Shown here: piece after piece, positions 17,181-25,848 of the stretch
Layout of the letters: each line of letters starts with the position of its first letter
How positions within the stretch are numbered: the stretch's first letter is position 1
Source of the DNA: Flavobacteriales bacterium 34_180_T64
GTDB lineage: Bacteria > Bacteroidota > Bacteroidia > Flavobacteriales > Flavobacteriaceae
Length of the DNA: 64,000 nucleotides
Reading direction: 5' to 3'
NCBI GenBank assembly: GCA_002162765.1
Contig: MAAR01000019.1
Coordinates: 1,572-65,571 of the forward strand
The notes under the pieces: model-generated
What the model saw: the letters and a program-made list of their open reading frames with translations, nothing else
The model's database searches: none
Told to the model about the DNA's origin: nothing
Made by a program: the position numbers and the translations under genes

Positions 17181-18014
17181 ATGGCAATAACTTTTGAAAT
17201 ATTAATATCTACTATGCATAAAGACGATTTGGGTTTTCTTGAACCTATTTTTGTCCATAATCGTATGGAAGATTTCAGTATTATTATTGTCAATCAGACA
17301 ACAAAAGAAAAGTTATTGACCTCTACTCAAACAAATATAAAAGTCATAAACTCTTTTGAAAGAGGATCTCCGGCAAGTCGAAATTTGGCCATTCGAAATG
17401 CTACAGCAGATGTGTGTTTAATGTCAGATGATGATATTGTTTATGAACCTAATTTTAAGCAAATAGTTGAAGAGGCATATCAAGATTACCCTGAAGCCGA
17501 TATGATTTCATTTGAGGCTAATAATGAAGAGGGTCAGTTGTATACCAATTACTTTCCAGAAGGCATGCACAATAAGGCCTCTCTGATGAAAATATTTACA
17601 TGGGTTATTTCTTTTAAGAGAGAAATTTATAAGGAAAATGAGATCTATTTTAATCACCATTTCGGAGTTGGATCTACTTTTAAAGGCGCCACAGAATATG
17701 TGTTTTTAAGAAATGCGTTTGATATTGGGCTAAACATGAGGCATCTTTCAAAAACGATAGTGACGCATCCTAATATTAGTTCTGGAGTTTTAATGGGTAG
17801 CGATAATGCGTTTTTTGCCAAAACAGCAATGCAACAAAGGTTTATTGGTAATTTGAGCTATATTTGGTTGGCGAAATATGTGATGTATATGTGGAAGGAT
17901 AATTACATCGAATTTAAGGAAATCCCAAAAAAATTTAAAATTGGATTACATGGGATTAAAGCATATAAGACATTAAAAAAAACTGGTGAAATAAATAAGA
18001 TATATGGAATTTAA
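17181..18014 (+). CDS. Glycosyltransferase family 2
   Basis: A 277-aa GT-A-fold glycosyltransferase. The N-terminus FEILISTMHKDDLGF and the following GSPASRNLAIRNATADVCLMSDDDIVYEP (about 62-90) give the GT2 pattern, with the metal/donor-binding acidic cluster DDD at about 83-85. A C-terminal WLAKYVMYMWKDNY segment is moderately hydrophobic and may associate with the membrane. Its end overlaps the ketoisomerase gene by 11 bases, so the two are probably coupled. Donor and acceptor are unknown. Confidence 0.85.
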   Translation: MAITFEILISTMHKDDLGFLEPIFVHNRMEDFSIIIVNQTTKEKLLTSTQTNIKVINSFERGSPASRNLAIRNATADVCLMSDDDIVYEPNFKQIVEEAYQDYPEADMISFEANNEEGQLYTNYFPEGMHNKASLMKIFTWVISFKREIYKENEIYFNHHFGVGSTFKGATEYVFLRNAFDIGLNMRHLSKTIVTHPNISSGVLMGSDNAFFAKTAMQQRFIGNLSYIWLAKYVMYMWKDNYIEFKEIPKKFKIGLHGIKAYKTLKKTGEINKIYGI

Positions 18015-18399
18015 ACTTATAGATATTCCAAAAATTGAAGATCGACGTGGAAATCTTTCGGTAGTAGAGGGCGACTGTGTGCCTTTTGATATAAAACGAG
18101 TGTATTATTTATATGATGTGCCTAGTGGTGCATTTAGAGGAGGCCATGCCCATAAAAAATTGTATCAGTTTCTAATCGCACTTAGTGGCAGTTTTGATGT
18201 GCATTTAAAAGATGGAAAAGAACAAAAAACAATAACATTGAATAAGCCTAATATAGGGCTTTTAATTGTTCCAGGGACTTGGCGCGAAATCGATAATTTT
18301 TCTTCAGGCGCAGTGTGCTTGGTACTTGCCTCAAAGAATTTTGATGAAGATGATTATATTAGAGATTATCAAGACTTCAAAGTTTATAAAGGTTTGTGA
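18004..18399 (+). CDS. FdtA/QdtA-like dTDP-sugar 3,4-ketoisomerase
   Basis: A 131-aa cupin (WxcM-like) enzyme that moves the keto group of dTDP-4-keto-6-deoxyglucose from C4 to C3. The motif FRGGHAHKKLYQFL at about 44-57, with His48 and His50, is the family active-site signature. LIVPGTWREIDNFSSGAVCLVLAS follows in the last cupin strands. Whether the product is the galacto (FdtA) or gluco (QdtA) epimer cannot be told by eye. It should feed the aminotransferase at 11387. It overlaps the glycosyltransferase before it by 11 bases and converges with the next gene, overlapping its 3' end by 16 bases. Confidence 0.88.
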   Translation: MEFKLIDIPKIEDRRGNLSVVEGDCVPFDIKRVYYLYDVPSGAFRGGHAHKKLYQFLIALSGSFDVHLKDGKEQKTITLNKPNIGLLIVPGTWREIDNFSSGAVCLVLASKNFDEDDYIRDYQDFKVYKGL

Positions 18400-19307
18400 T
18401 ACAATTTTGTACCGTTTAAGGACTTTAATTTCAAAAATAACTGAAGTATTTGTTTTGGACACTGCAATAACAATCGTTGTTTAAGATTTAAATTCTCAAT
18501 CGCTAAACTATTTTTGTAGAATTCGAATAAGGATTTGTTGTTATGTAACTTACTTAAAATGGCAAGTGAAAACCGATTCTTATCTAAAAGCTTTTTTAAA
18601 TCTTTATTTTCTTTCTCTTCACTTAAGTATTTATCGAATTTTGGTTTTGCATTTAAATCTAAATTCGATTTAGATAGGCTGTTGTTGTTATGATTATAAT
18701 AAGCCAAAATTTTATTGATGAATACAACGTCATAATGCAACCCAAATCTAATCCATAAATCGGTGTCTTCACCAGATTCTAAATTAGTATCAAAGAGACC
18801 CGTTATTTCAATAATTGATGTTTTGAAAACCATACTCGAACTCGTCAATAATTGGTGTTTCAAACTATTTCTAAAATAGTTCAGAACTGTGAACTGAGAA
18901 TTTACTGAGAAATTATAATCCGAAGCAATAACTTTATTGTCAAATTTATGAGCTAGAGCAGTCGTAAAAATGGATTCATCGGGATATGCTGAAATGGCTA
19001 ATTTAATAGTTTCTAAAAAGTTTGGTTCCCAGAAATCATCGGCATCTAAAAGTGCTATATAGTTTGTATTCGCCTTCGAGATTCCGTGGTTTCTTGAGGC
19101 TGAGACCCCTTTATTCTCTACTGAGAAAATCGTTATTCTTGGATCGTTAAAAGAGTTTATTATGTTTAGGCTTTCATCGGTTGAACCATCATCAATAATA
19201 ATAATTTCAAAATCTTTAAAACTCTGATGTATGACACTGTTCAAGGTACGTTCAATAAAGGATGCTTTATTAAAAACAGGTATGACTACGGTGAAAAAAG
19301 GCATCAT
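18384..19307 (-). CDS. Glycosyltransferase family 2
   Basis: A 307-aa GT2 enzyme. FFTVVIPVFNKASFIERTLNSV at about 4-25, IIDDGSTDES at about 37-46, VSASRNHGI at 68-76 and LLDADDFWEPNFL at about 86-98 form the standard donor-binding domain. The last 60 residues are polar and rich in Lys, Leu and Asn. The start overlaps the stop of the upstream glycosyltransferase by 4 bases (ATGA), so both form one minus-strand operon. The 3' end runs 16 bases into the ketoisomerase gene on the other strand. Confidence 0.88.
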   Translation of the reverse strand: MMPFFTVVIPVFNKASFIERTLNSVIHQSFKDFEIIIIDDGSTDESLNIINSFNDPRITIFSVENKGVSASRNHGISKANTNYIALLDADDFWEPNFLETIKLAISAYPDESIFTTALAHKFDNKVIASDYNFSVNSQFTVLNYFRNSLKHQLLTSSSMVFKTSIIEITGLFDTNLESGEDTDLWIRFGLHYDVVFINKILAYYNHNNNSLSKSNLDLNAKPKFDKYLSEEKENKDLKKLLDKNRFSLAILSKLHNNKSLFEFYKNSLAIENLNLKQRLLLQCPKQILQLFLKLKSLNGTKLYHKPL

Positions 19308-20221
19308 TGAGGCGCTATTTGATTCTGGTTTGACTTTTCTAAATCATAATTACAAAGATAAGATAGTCTATAAAATTGAAATAAAGTTATTGAAGGGTCA
19401 GCGCCTAATAAATTAGTCTTAAATTGATTTTTGAAATGTTTGAAAATGAGACTAAAAACATAATTGAGTTTTAATCTTTTAAGTTTTATAAAGAGGCCTA
19501 GTAAACCATTATCGTTTCCTAAAATTTTATCTTCATTGAGTAGAAAGTGGTAAGTACGCAAAGCGAATTCACTTTTAGTTAAATAAATTTCACTTTTTTC
19601 TATGCCTAAATGTTCTACAGCATTGTCAATATGTAGTATTGCGATTTTATCCGTTTGTAATAACGAAGCAAAATACACATCGAATCCATAATCTTTTCGC
19701 TTTATTTTAGAATTAAAGTGAATAAACGTGTTTTTATCGATTAGAAAATTAGGCGATGTTATTGTTCGATAGGGTGCTTTATTTCGCTGTGAAGCAGGAA
19801 TTGATTCTTTGGAGATGCCATAAGTCCATCGTAATAAAAATTCAACATTTGGGCGCTTAGCGTTGTAAGAGATTCCTCCAAATAATGCTTTAACATCAGT
19901 ATTTAATTGACCCAAATAATTCTTGATAAATGAATTTTCACATGGCATCGTATCAGCATCTAAAAAAAGCAAATATTCATACTTTGCTGACTCTGCGAGT
20001 AATTGACGTGTTATTTCGCGTCCGTTATTCTGTTGCGAAATGGAATAGGAAACATTGGATAATTTGTTTATAGATTTGTTGTTCTCGATGAATTCTAAAG
20101 ACGAATCATCATCCAGACACTTAATTTCAAATGTAATATCAGAATCAAGTAATTGCTCATGTAATTCATCTACAAGTGCGACAATATTATAATTATAAAC
20201 AGGAATTAAAACTGACAGCAT
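19304..20221 (-). CDS. Glycosyltransferase family 2
   Basis: A GT2-type enzyme of about 305 aa: MLSVLIPVYNYN at the start, CLDDDSS at about 35-41, NNGREITRQLLAE at about 65-77 and FLDADTMPCE at about 86-95. I chose the ATG at 20221. A TTG 21 bases upstream (20242) also opens the frame but lies inside a perfect minus-strand -7 box (TACTTTTG, 20247-20240), so it would be upstream of the transcript start. The protein is coupled to the following GT2 gene by an ATGA overlap. Donor and acceptor are unknown. Confidence 0.85.
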   Translation of the reverse strand: MLSVLIPVYNYNIVALVDELHEQLLDSDITFEIKCLDDDSSLEFIENNKSINKLSNVSYSISQQNNGREITRQLLAESAKYEYLLFLDADTMPCENSFIKNYLGQLNTDVKALFGGISYNAKRPNVEFLLRWTYGISKESIPASQRNKAPYRTITSPNFLIDKNTFIHFNSKIKRKDYGFDVYFASLLQTDKIAILHIDNAVEHLGIEKSEIYLTKSEFALRTYHFLLNEDKILGNDNGLLGLFIKLKRLKLNYVFSLIFKHFKNQFKTNLLGADPSITLFQFYRLSYLCNYDLEKSNQNQIAPQ

Positions 20222-20239
20222 TAAATATTCGTTAATAGT

Positions 20240-20247
20240 CAAAAGTA
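20240..20247 (-). promoter_or_regulatory. -7 box TACTTTTG for GT2 pair
   Basis: Perfect TANNTTTG on the minus strand, 18 bases before the ATG at 20221. It decides the start of the downstream gene against the TTG at 20242. Confidence 0.5.
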
Positions 20248-20331
20248 CATTTTTTTATTTTTAAATCTGCCCAAGATTTAAATCTGATTTTCCATTTCAT
20301 TTAATGGTATAGTAATTGCATTTTTGTAACT

Positions 20332-21939
20332 ATGAAACAATGCATGACACTCCTATTTCTTATTCTGAATATTGTTGGATATGCTCAGCAAGTATTTCAT
20401 GTCTTTCCTTTAAATCATTATGCTACACCAGGAACTGAATTTGGGAATGGAAGTATGCAAAACCCGTGGGACTTGCAAACAGCGATAACTCAATTACCTT
20501 CTGCTGTCAACGGTGGAGATACCATTTGGCTGCATGAAGGTGTTTATGATGGTAAATTTATTTGTACACTTCAAAGCACAAATGCTGAAAAATTCGTCAC
20601 GATTTCGGCTTATAAATCAGACACTGTTATCCTAAACGGAAACGTAGCATCTAACAATAAGGCGGTTTTAGAAGTGAAGGGGCAGCGCGTCATTTTTAAA
20701 AATTTGGAGATTACGTTTTTAGGGAATTATTCTAGACATGTAAAAGATAAAGAGTTTCAAAGAACAGATGGCATCAATCATACGTCGGGTGAAGATTGTC
20801 AATTCATAAATTTAAAAATACACGATAATCCAGGATCAGGTTTTGGTTCTTGGAAATTTACAGGAGGAACGACAATCTACGGTTGTGAAATTTATAACAA
20901 CGGATTTTTTTCTGAAGTAAGAGGACGAGGTGCAGGAATATATGTTCAAAATATAAGCGATAAGACTAGAAGCATCATAAACAATACCATTTTTAATAAT
21001 TATTATATGGGAATTGAAGTCTGGTCAGCTGGAAAAAACGCCAAAAATTCATTTGTAAAAAACATGCTTTTACAAGACAATGTTGTTTTTAATAATGGTT
21101 CTGCTGGCAATCACTTTAAAAACAACCTTATAATTGCAACTGATGATAGAAATGGTGTTAATTGTGCCTCAAATATTAGTGTTATCAATAATGTGTTTTA
21201 CCATAACATCAATGCCGCTGTGAACGCTAAAGGTGATGCAGGCTCAGTCATGTTAGGGCGAAATAAATTTTCTCCGCTTAAAAATGTAACCTTGAAAGGG
21301 AATAAGATATATGGAGGGAATAATGCATTGAGAATTCATGTCTCAGATTCACTTGTTTTTGAAGATAATGTGGTTTACGGAGGCTATGTGCACCTTTATA
21401 AAGAGGCTATACACTCGATGCATACCTGGAAGTTTAATAACAACACTTACTTTTCTAAGAACACACGAAATTTTAGAATAATTGATCATAAAGATTTCAC
21501 ATTTGATACCTGGAGATTTGCTTTTAATATAGATAGCGGAAGTGCTTGGAAAAACTTAAAGCAGTTTCAAAGCGAACAGGTCTTACAAGTCAATAGAAAT
21601 AAATATGATGACTCAGACTTTAATGTGGTTCTTATGAATGTGCAAGGGCTAGATGTAGATGTCGATTTTTCAAGTTATAATATTAAAGAAGGATCTGACT
21701 ATAAAATTGTAGATATCGAAAATCCGAATGTCGTTATTAAGGCAGGAACATTAAATAGTGATGCAATCGTGATATTCCCTATGAACATGGTCCATTTAGA
21801 AAGGCCTAAACATAATACATTCGCTCAAAAAACACCTTCAAGCTTTGGGGTATTTCGTGTGAAATTTAATAAAGATATTACAACGTCTAATGCGCCTAAA
21901 ACAGTATTTGGACGATTTTTCAAATGGCTAGGATTTTAG
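20332..21939 (+). CDS. Secreted right-handed parallel beta-helix protein
   Basis: A 535-aa protein with a signal peptide (MKQCMTLLFLILNIVGYAQ, cleavage likely after residue 18-19). The body (about 50-400) has many short Asn-rich strands such as NNTIFNNYYMGIEV, NNVFYHNINAAV and LKGNKIYGGNNALRIH, which is the pattern of pectate-lyase-like beta-helices. No recognised polysaccharide-lyase catalytic signature is visible. It probably acts in the periplasm or at the surface on, or bound to, a glycan. It lies at the edge of the polysaccharide locus and meets ftsE tail to tail with a 4-base overlap. Binding protein, epimerase and lyase all remain possible. Confidence 0.75.
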   Translation: MKQCMTLLFLILNIVGYAQQVFHVFPLNHYATPGTEFGNGSMQNPWDLQTAITQLPSAVNGGDTIWLHEGVYDGKFICTLQSTNAEKFVTISAYKSDTVILNGNVASNNKAVLEVKGQRVIFKNLEITFLGNYSRHVKDKEFQRTDGINHTSGEDCQFINLKIHDNPGSGFGSWKFTGGTTIYGCEIYNNGFFSEVRGRGAGIYVQNISDKTRSIINNTIFNNYYMGIEVWSAGKNAKNSFVKNMLLQDNVVFNNGSAGNHFKNNLIIATDDRNGVNCASNISVINNVFYHNINAAVNAKGDAGSVMLGRNKFSPLKNVTLKGNKIYGGNNALRIHVSDSLVFEDNVVYGGYVHLYKEAIHSMHTWKFNNNTYFSKNTRNFRIIDHKDFTFDTWRFAFNIDSGSAWKNLKQFQSEQVLQVNRNKYDDSDFNVVLMNVQGLDVDVDFSSYNIKEGSDYKIVDIENPNVVIKAGTLNSDAIVIFPMNMVHLERPKHNTFAQKTPSSFGVFRVKFNKDITTSNAPKTVFGRFFKWLGF

Positions 21940-22619
21940 CCTTTTCGTTGCACCACTTCAAAAACTTTATTTTCATCACATTTGAGCGTTTTACTAGGAT
22001 ATTTTAGTAATAGCGCATAATCGTGAGTCGCCATTAAAATGGTATTCCCATTATTATTAATGTCGCGTAACACTTCCATGACTTCAATACTAGTTTGAGG
22101 GTCTAAGTTTCCTGTGGGCTCATCGGCTAGTATCAATTCTGGTTCGTTAAGTAATGCTCTTGCAATAGCAATACGCTGTTGTTCACCACCAGATAATTCG
22201 TGTGGATATTTAAACCCTTTCGTTTTCATTGCAACTTTATCTAATACTTTTTCAATGCGATCTGAAATTTTAGATTTGTCTTTCCAGCCTGTAGCTTTAA
22301 GGACAAATTCTAAATTTCCGTTTATCGTACGATCTGGGAGTAACTTGAAGTCTTGAAATACGATGCCCAATTTCCGTCTTAAAAAAGGAATCTCACTTTC
22401 TTTTAAAGTTCTTAAATTAAAATCTACAATAGAACCTTCACCTTCACTCAATTGTAAATCGCCATAAAGTGTTTTCATAAAACTACTTTTCCCACTTCCT
22501 GTTTTACCTATTAGATATACGAAATCTCCTTTTTGCATTTCAAAATTCACATCGGATAGAACCATGCTATCACCTTGAAAAATTGAAGCGTTTTTTAATT
22601 GTAAAACAGTCTCAGGCAT
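21936..22619 (-). CDS. ftsE: Cell-division ATP-binding protein FtsE
   Basis: An ABC ATPase of 227 aa that pairs with FtsX at the division septum and controls cell-wall hydrolases. Walker A GKTGSGKS is at 38-45, the Q-loop IVFQDFKLLPDRT at about 86-98, the signature LSGGEQQR at 142-149 and Walker B LILADEPTGNLD at 162-173. The FtsE subgroup is supported by the RKLGIVFQDFKLLPDRTI stretch and overall length. No ftsX is adjacent. Confidence 0.92.
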   Translation of the reverse strand: MPETVLQLKNASIFQGDSMVLSDVNFEMQKGDFVYLIGKTGSGKSSFMKTLYGDLQLSEGEGSIVDFNLRTLKESEIPFLRRKLGIVFQDFKLLPDRTINGNLEFVLKATGWKDKSKISDRIEKVLDKVAMKTKGFKYPHELSGGEQQRIAIARALLNEPELILADEPTGNLDPQTSIEVMEVLRDINNNGNTILMATHDYALLLKYPSKTLKCDENKVFEVVQRKG

Positions 22620-22771
22620 TTTTTGAACTCGTTTTTAGTGAGTTGTAAATGTATTGTTTTAATCACACTTTTAAAAGCAGTAATAGAAAACTATAAAATA
22701 TTTTTTTTAGTATTTGATAACTTCGTTTATAATTATAAATTAATTCTATCGTTATAAGATTTATATTGATT

Positions 22772-22779
22772 TATCTTTG
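22772..22779 (+). promoter_or_regulatory. -7 box TATCTTTG upstream of TPR gene
   Basis: Perfect TANNTTTG, 23 bases before the ATG at 22803, in the 183-bp divergent gap between ftsE and the TPR gene. It probably drives the TPR/barrel pair. Confidence 0.6.
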
Positions 22780-22802
22780 AACTTCAACAAAAAACGAACT
22801 TA

Positions 22803-25800
22803 ATGACTAGCAAAAAAATCATTGTTTTAGTAAGTTTTGTATTACTAAACTTTTATAGTTATTCTCAACAATCGGCAATTTATACAAGTACTTTAGTAGA
22901 CTACCAAAAGGCCCTTACTTTGTATAATAATAAGCAATATCAAGCAGCGCAATCCATGTTTGATGTTATCAGAGATGAAACAAGAGACGAGACTTTGGAA
23001 TCGGATTGCGCGTATTATATCGCGAATTGTGCAGTAAGATTGAATCAACAGAATGCAGACAACTTAATACAAGATTTTGTAGAATCTTATCCTACAAGTA
23101 CCAAACGAAATACAGCATTTCTAGACGTGGCCAATTATTATTTTACAAATGGGAAATATGCCTATGCTAGAAAATGGTATGAAAAAGTAGACGAAGAAAG
23201 TATTGCACGATCGGAACATGATCATTTTTATTTTAACTATGGCTATTCTTTATATGTGACTGGTAATGAAGTAGGTGCTCAAAAGTATTTAAATCGTGTG
23301 GTAAACTCAAAAGAGTTTGGTTCCCAAGCAAAATATTATATCGGTTTTATGGCATATGAGGGAGACGACTATGACAAAGCAACTGAATATTTTGAGCAAG
23401 TAGGCGATCAAGAAAAATATCAAGAAAAGCTATCTTATTATCAGGCAGATCTCAATTTTAAGCTTGGAAATTTTGAAAAGGCTATTGAATTAGCAAAAGA
23501 ACAATTAGCAAAGAGTGATGCTAATGAAGTTTCTGAACTTTCGAAAATAATTGGTGAAAGCTATTTTAATTTGCAGCAATATGCGGAATCGATTCCTTAT
23601 TTAAAGGCGTATAAAGGTAAACGAGGTCGCTGGAATAATACAGATTATTATCAGTTAGGCTATGCCTATTATAAGCAGAGTGATTTTGAAAATGCGATAT
23701 CAGAATTCAATAAAATTATCGATGGTAATAACGCTGTTGCACAAAATGCCTATTATCATTTGGGAGAAAGCTATATCAATTTAGATAAAAAACAAGAAGC
23801 GCTAAATGCTTTTAGAAATGCATCTCAATTGGATTTCGATTTGAAGATTCAAGAAGATGCTTGGTTAAATTATGCGAAGATTAGTTATGAGATTGGAAAT
23901 CCATATCAATCCGTACCTCAAGTACTGACTGGTTATCTTGAAAAATATCCCGAAACGAATTATCATGAAGAGATTGAAACCCTCTTAATTGATTCCTATA
24001 TTACATCTAAAAACTATAAAGAGGCACTCGTTTTGTTGGAAGGAAAGCGCAGTTTTGAAAATAGAGTAGCCTTTCAAAAAGTGGCTTTTTATAGAGGGAT
24101 AGAAGTATATAATGACATCAATTATAATGAAGCCAAGGTTTTATTTGATAAATCCATAGAGGAAGCCAAAGATGCTAGGTTTACCACAAGAGCAACATTC
24201 TGGAAAGCTGAAACCGACTATCATTTGACTAATTATAATGATGCCTTGGTTGGGTTTAAGCAGTTTCAACTTCAGTCAGACGCATCTTCTACTAAAGAAA
24301 TAGAAAACATCGACTATAATTTGGCTTACACGTATTTTAAACAGAAAAATTACACCAAAGCAACAGAACATTTTCAAAAGTTTATCGCTGCAAAAAACGA
24401 AGATAAATTAAGATTAAACGATGCGTATTTGAGATTAGGAGATGGTTACTTTGTATCGAGTAATTATAGTGAAGCCATTACTGCGTACGAAAAAGCGATA
24501 GAAATAAATGAAATTGAATCCGATTATGCTTTTTTTCAAAAATCAATGAGTTATGGATATGTTGGTCAAGGAGACACAAAGATTCAGTCTTTAAACACAT
24601 TCATAGAGAGTTATCCAAGATCTTCATTACGAGATGATGCAATGTATGAACTTGGTAATTCGTACGTAAAACTAAACGAGAGTAATAAAGCGATGGCAAT
24701 GTATGATCGTTTAAATTCAGAATATCGTAATAGTATCTTTATACCTAAATCATTACTACGTCAAGGACTTTCGTATTATAATGAAAATGACAACGAACAT
24801 GCATTGGATAAGCTTAAAAAAGTTGCTAATAAATATCCAGGAACTGAAGAGTCTCTCCAAGCTGTTGCTACTGCACGTTTAATTTATATTGATATTGGTC
24901 GTGTTGATGAATACGCAGATTGGGTAAAAACCTTAGATTATGTTAATGTTACTAATGTCGAATTAGACAATACCATGTATTTAGCTGCAGAAAAACAATT
25001 TCTCAATAATAATACAGATAGTGCGATTCGACAGTTTAATAAATATTTGAATGAATTTCCAAACGGTATTCACGCGTTAAAATCTCATTTTTATGTTGCA
25101 GAGCTTTATTATAAAAAAGACTTGCCAGAAAATGCGCAACCTCATTACAAAAATGTAGTTTCAAAACAAAAAAGTGAATATACCGAACAAGCGCTAGTTA
25201 GGCTTTCTGAAACCTATTTAAATCAATCCAATTGGAATGAATCAATTCCATTATTGGAGCGACTGGAAACAGAAGCAGACTATCCACAAAATATAACCTA
25301 CGCCCAATCTAATTTAATGAATGCTTACTATCAATTGGACACTTATAGCTCGGCAGTTATTTATGCTGAAAAGGTATTAGAAAATTCCAAAATTGACAAT
25401 AAAGTAAAAAGTGATGCGCAAATAATTATTGCAAGATCAGCTATAAAAACAGGGAATGAAGACCGCGCAAAATCAGCCTATTCACAGGTGGAGAAAATTG
25501 CAACAGGAGCTTTGGCAGCTGAAGCATTGTACTATAATGCATATTTTAAAAATAAAGAAGGACGTTATAAGGCGTCCAATACAACAGTTCAGAAATTGGC
25601 AAAAGACTATTCAAGTTATAAATATTATAGCGCCAAAGGGTTAGTGCTGATGGCAAAAAACTACGATGCATTGAAGGATGCGTTCCAAGCTACATATATC
25701 CTAGAAAGTGTTATCAAAAATTTTGCAGAATTTGATGATGTCGTTTCAAATGCGCAACAAGAATTAAATAAAATCAAAACTGAAGAGGCAAAAACAAACG

Positions 25801-25826
25801 CTTCTGTAGAAACAGAACAGAATTAA
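22803..25826 (+). CDS. Large secreted tetratricopeptide-repeat protein
   Basis: A 1007-aa protein with a signal peptide (MTSKKIIVLVSFVLLNFYSYSQ) followed by tetratricopeptide-like repeats over almost its whole length. Examples are YYQLGYAYYKQSDFENAISEFNKII, DAYLRLGDGYFVSSNYSEAITAYEKAIEI and DAMYELGNSYVKLNESNKAMAMYDRL. TPR solenoids act as protein-protein docking surfaces. Similar Bacteroidota proteins are annotated as putative TonB-system components. It is followed after 22 bases by a beta-barrel gene, and a terminator stands only after that, so the two form an operon. The protein probably sits in the periplasm or at the outer membrane. Its exact role is unknown. Confidence 0.85.
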   Translation: MTSKKIIVLVSFVLLNFYSYSQQSAIYTSTLVDYQKALTLYNNKQYQAAQSMFDVIRDETRDETLESDCAYYIANCAVRLNQQNADNLIQDFVESYPTSTKRNTAFLDVANYYFTNGKYAYARKWYEKVDEESIARSEHDHFYFNYGYSLYVTGNEVGAQKYLNRVVNSKEFGSQAKYYIGFMAYEGDDYDKATEYFEQVGDQEKYQEKLSYYQADLNFKLGNFEKAIELAKEQLAKSDANEVSELSKIIGESYFNLQQYAESIPYLKAYKGKRGRWNNTDYYQLGYAYYKQSDFENAISEFNKIIDGNNAVAQNAYYHLGESYINLDKKQEALNAFRNASQLDFDLKIQEDAWLNYAKISYEIGNPYQSVPQVLTGYLEKYPETNYHEEIETLLIDSYITSKNYKEALVLLEGKRSFENRVAFQKVAFYRGIEVYNDINYNEAKVLFDKSIEEAKDARFTTRATFWKAETDYHLTNYNDALVGFKQFQLQSDASSTKEIENIDYNLAYTYFKQKNYTKATEHFQKFIAAKNEDKLRLNDAYLRLGDGYFVSSNYSEAITAYEKAIEINEIESDYAFFQKSMSYGYVGQGDTKIQSLNTFIESYPRSSLRDDAMYELGNSYVKLNESNKAMAMYDRLNSEYRNSIFIPKSLLRQGLSYYNENDNEHALDKLKKVANKYPGTEESLQAVATARLIYIDIGRVDEYADWVKTLDYVNVTNVELDNTMYLAAEKQFLNNNTDSAIRQFNKYLNEFPNGIHALKSHFYVAELYYKKDLPENAQPHYKNVVSKQKSEYTEQALVRLSETYLNQSNWNESIPLLERLETEADYPQNITYAQSNLMNAYYQLDTYSSAVIYAEKVLENSKIDNKVKSDAQIIIARSAIKTGNEDRAKSAYSQVEKIATGALAAEALYYNAYFKNKEGRYKASNTTVQKLAKDYSSYKYYSAKGLVLMAKNYDALKDAFQATYILESVIKNFAEFDDVVSNAQQELNKIKTEEAKTNASVETEQN

Positions 25827-25848
25827 TTCATCACTCAAAACACAAATC

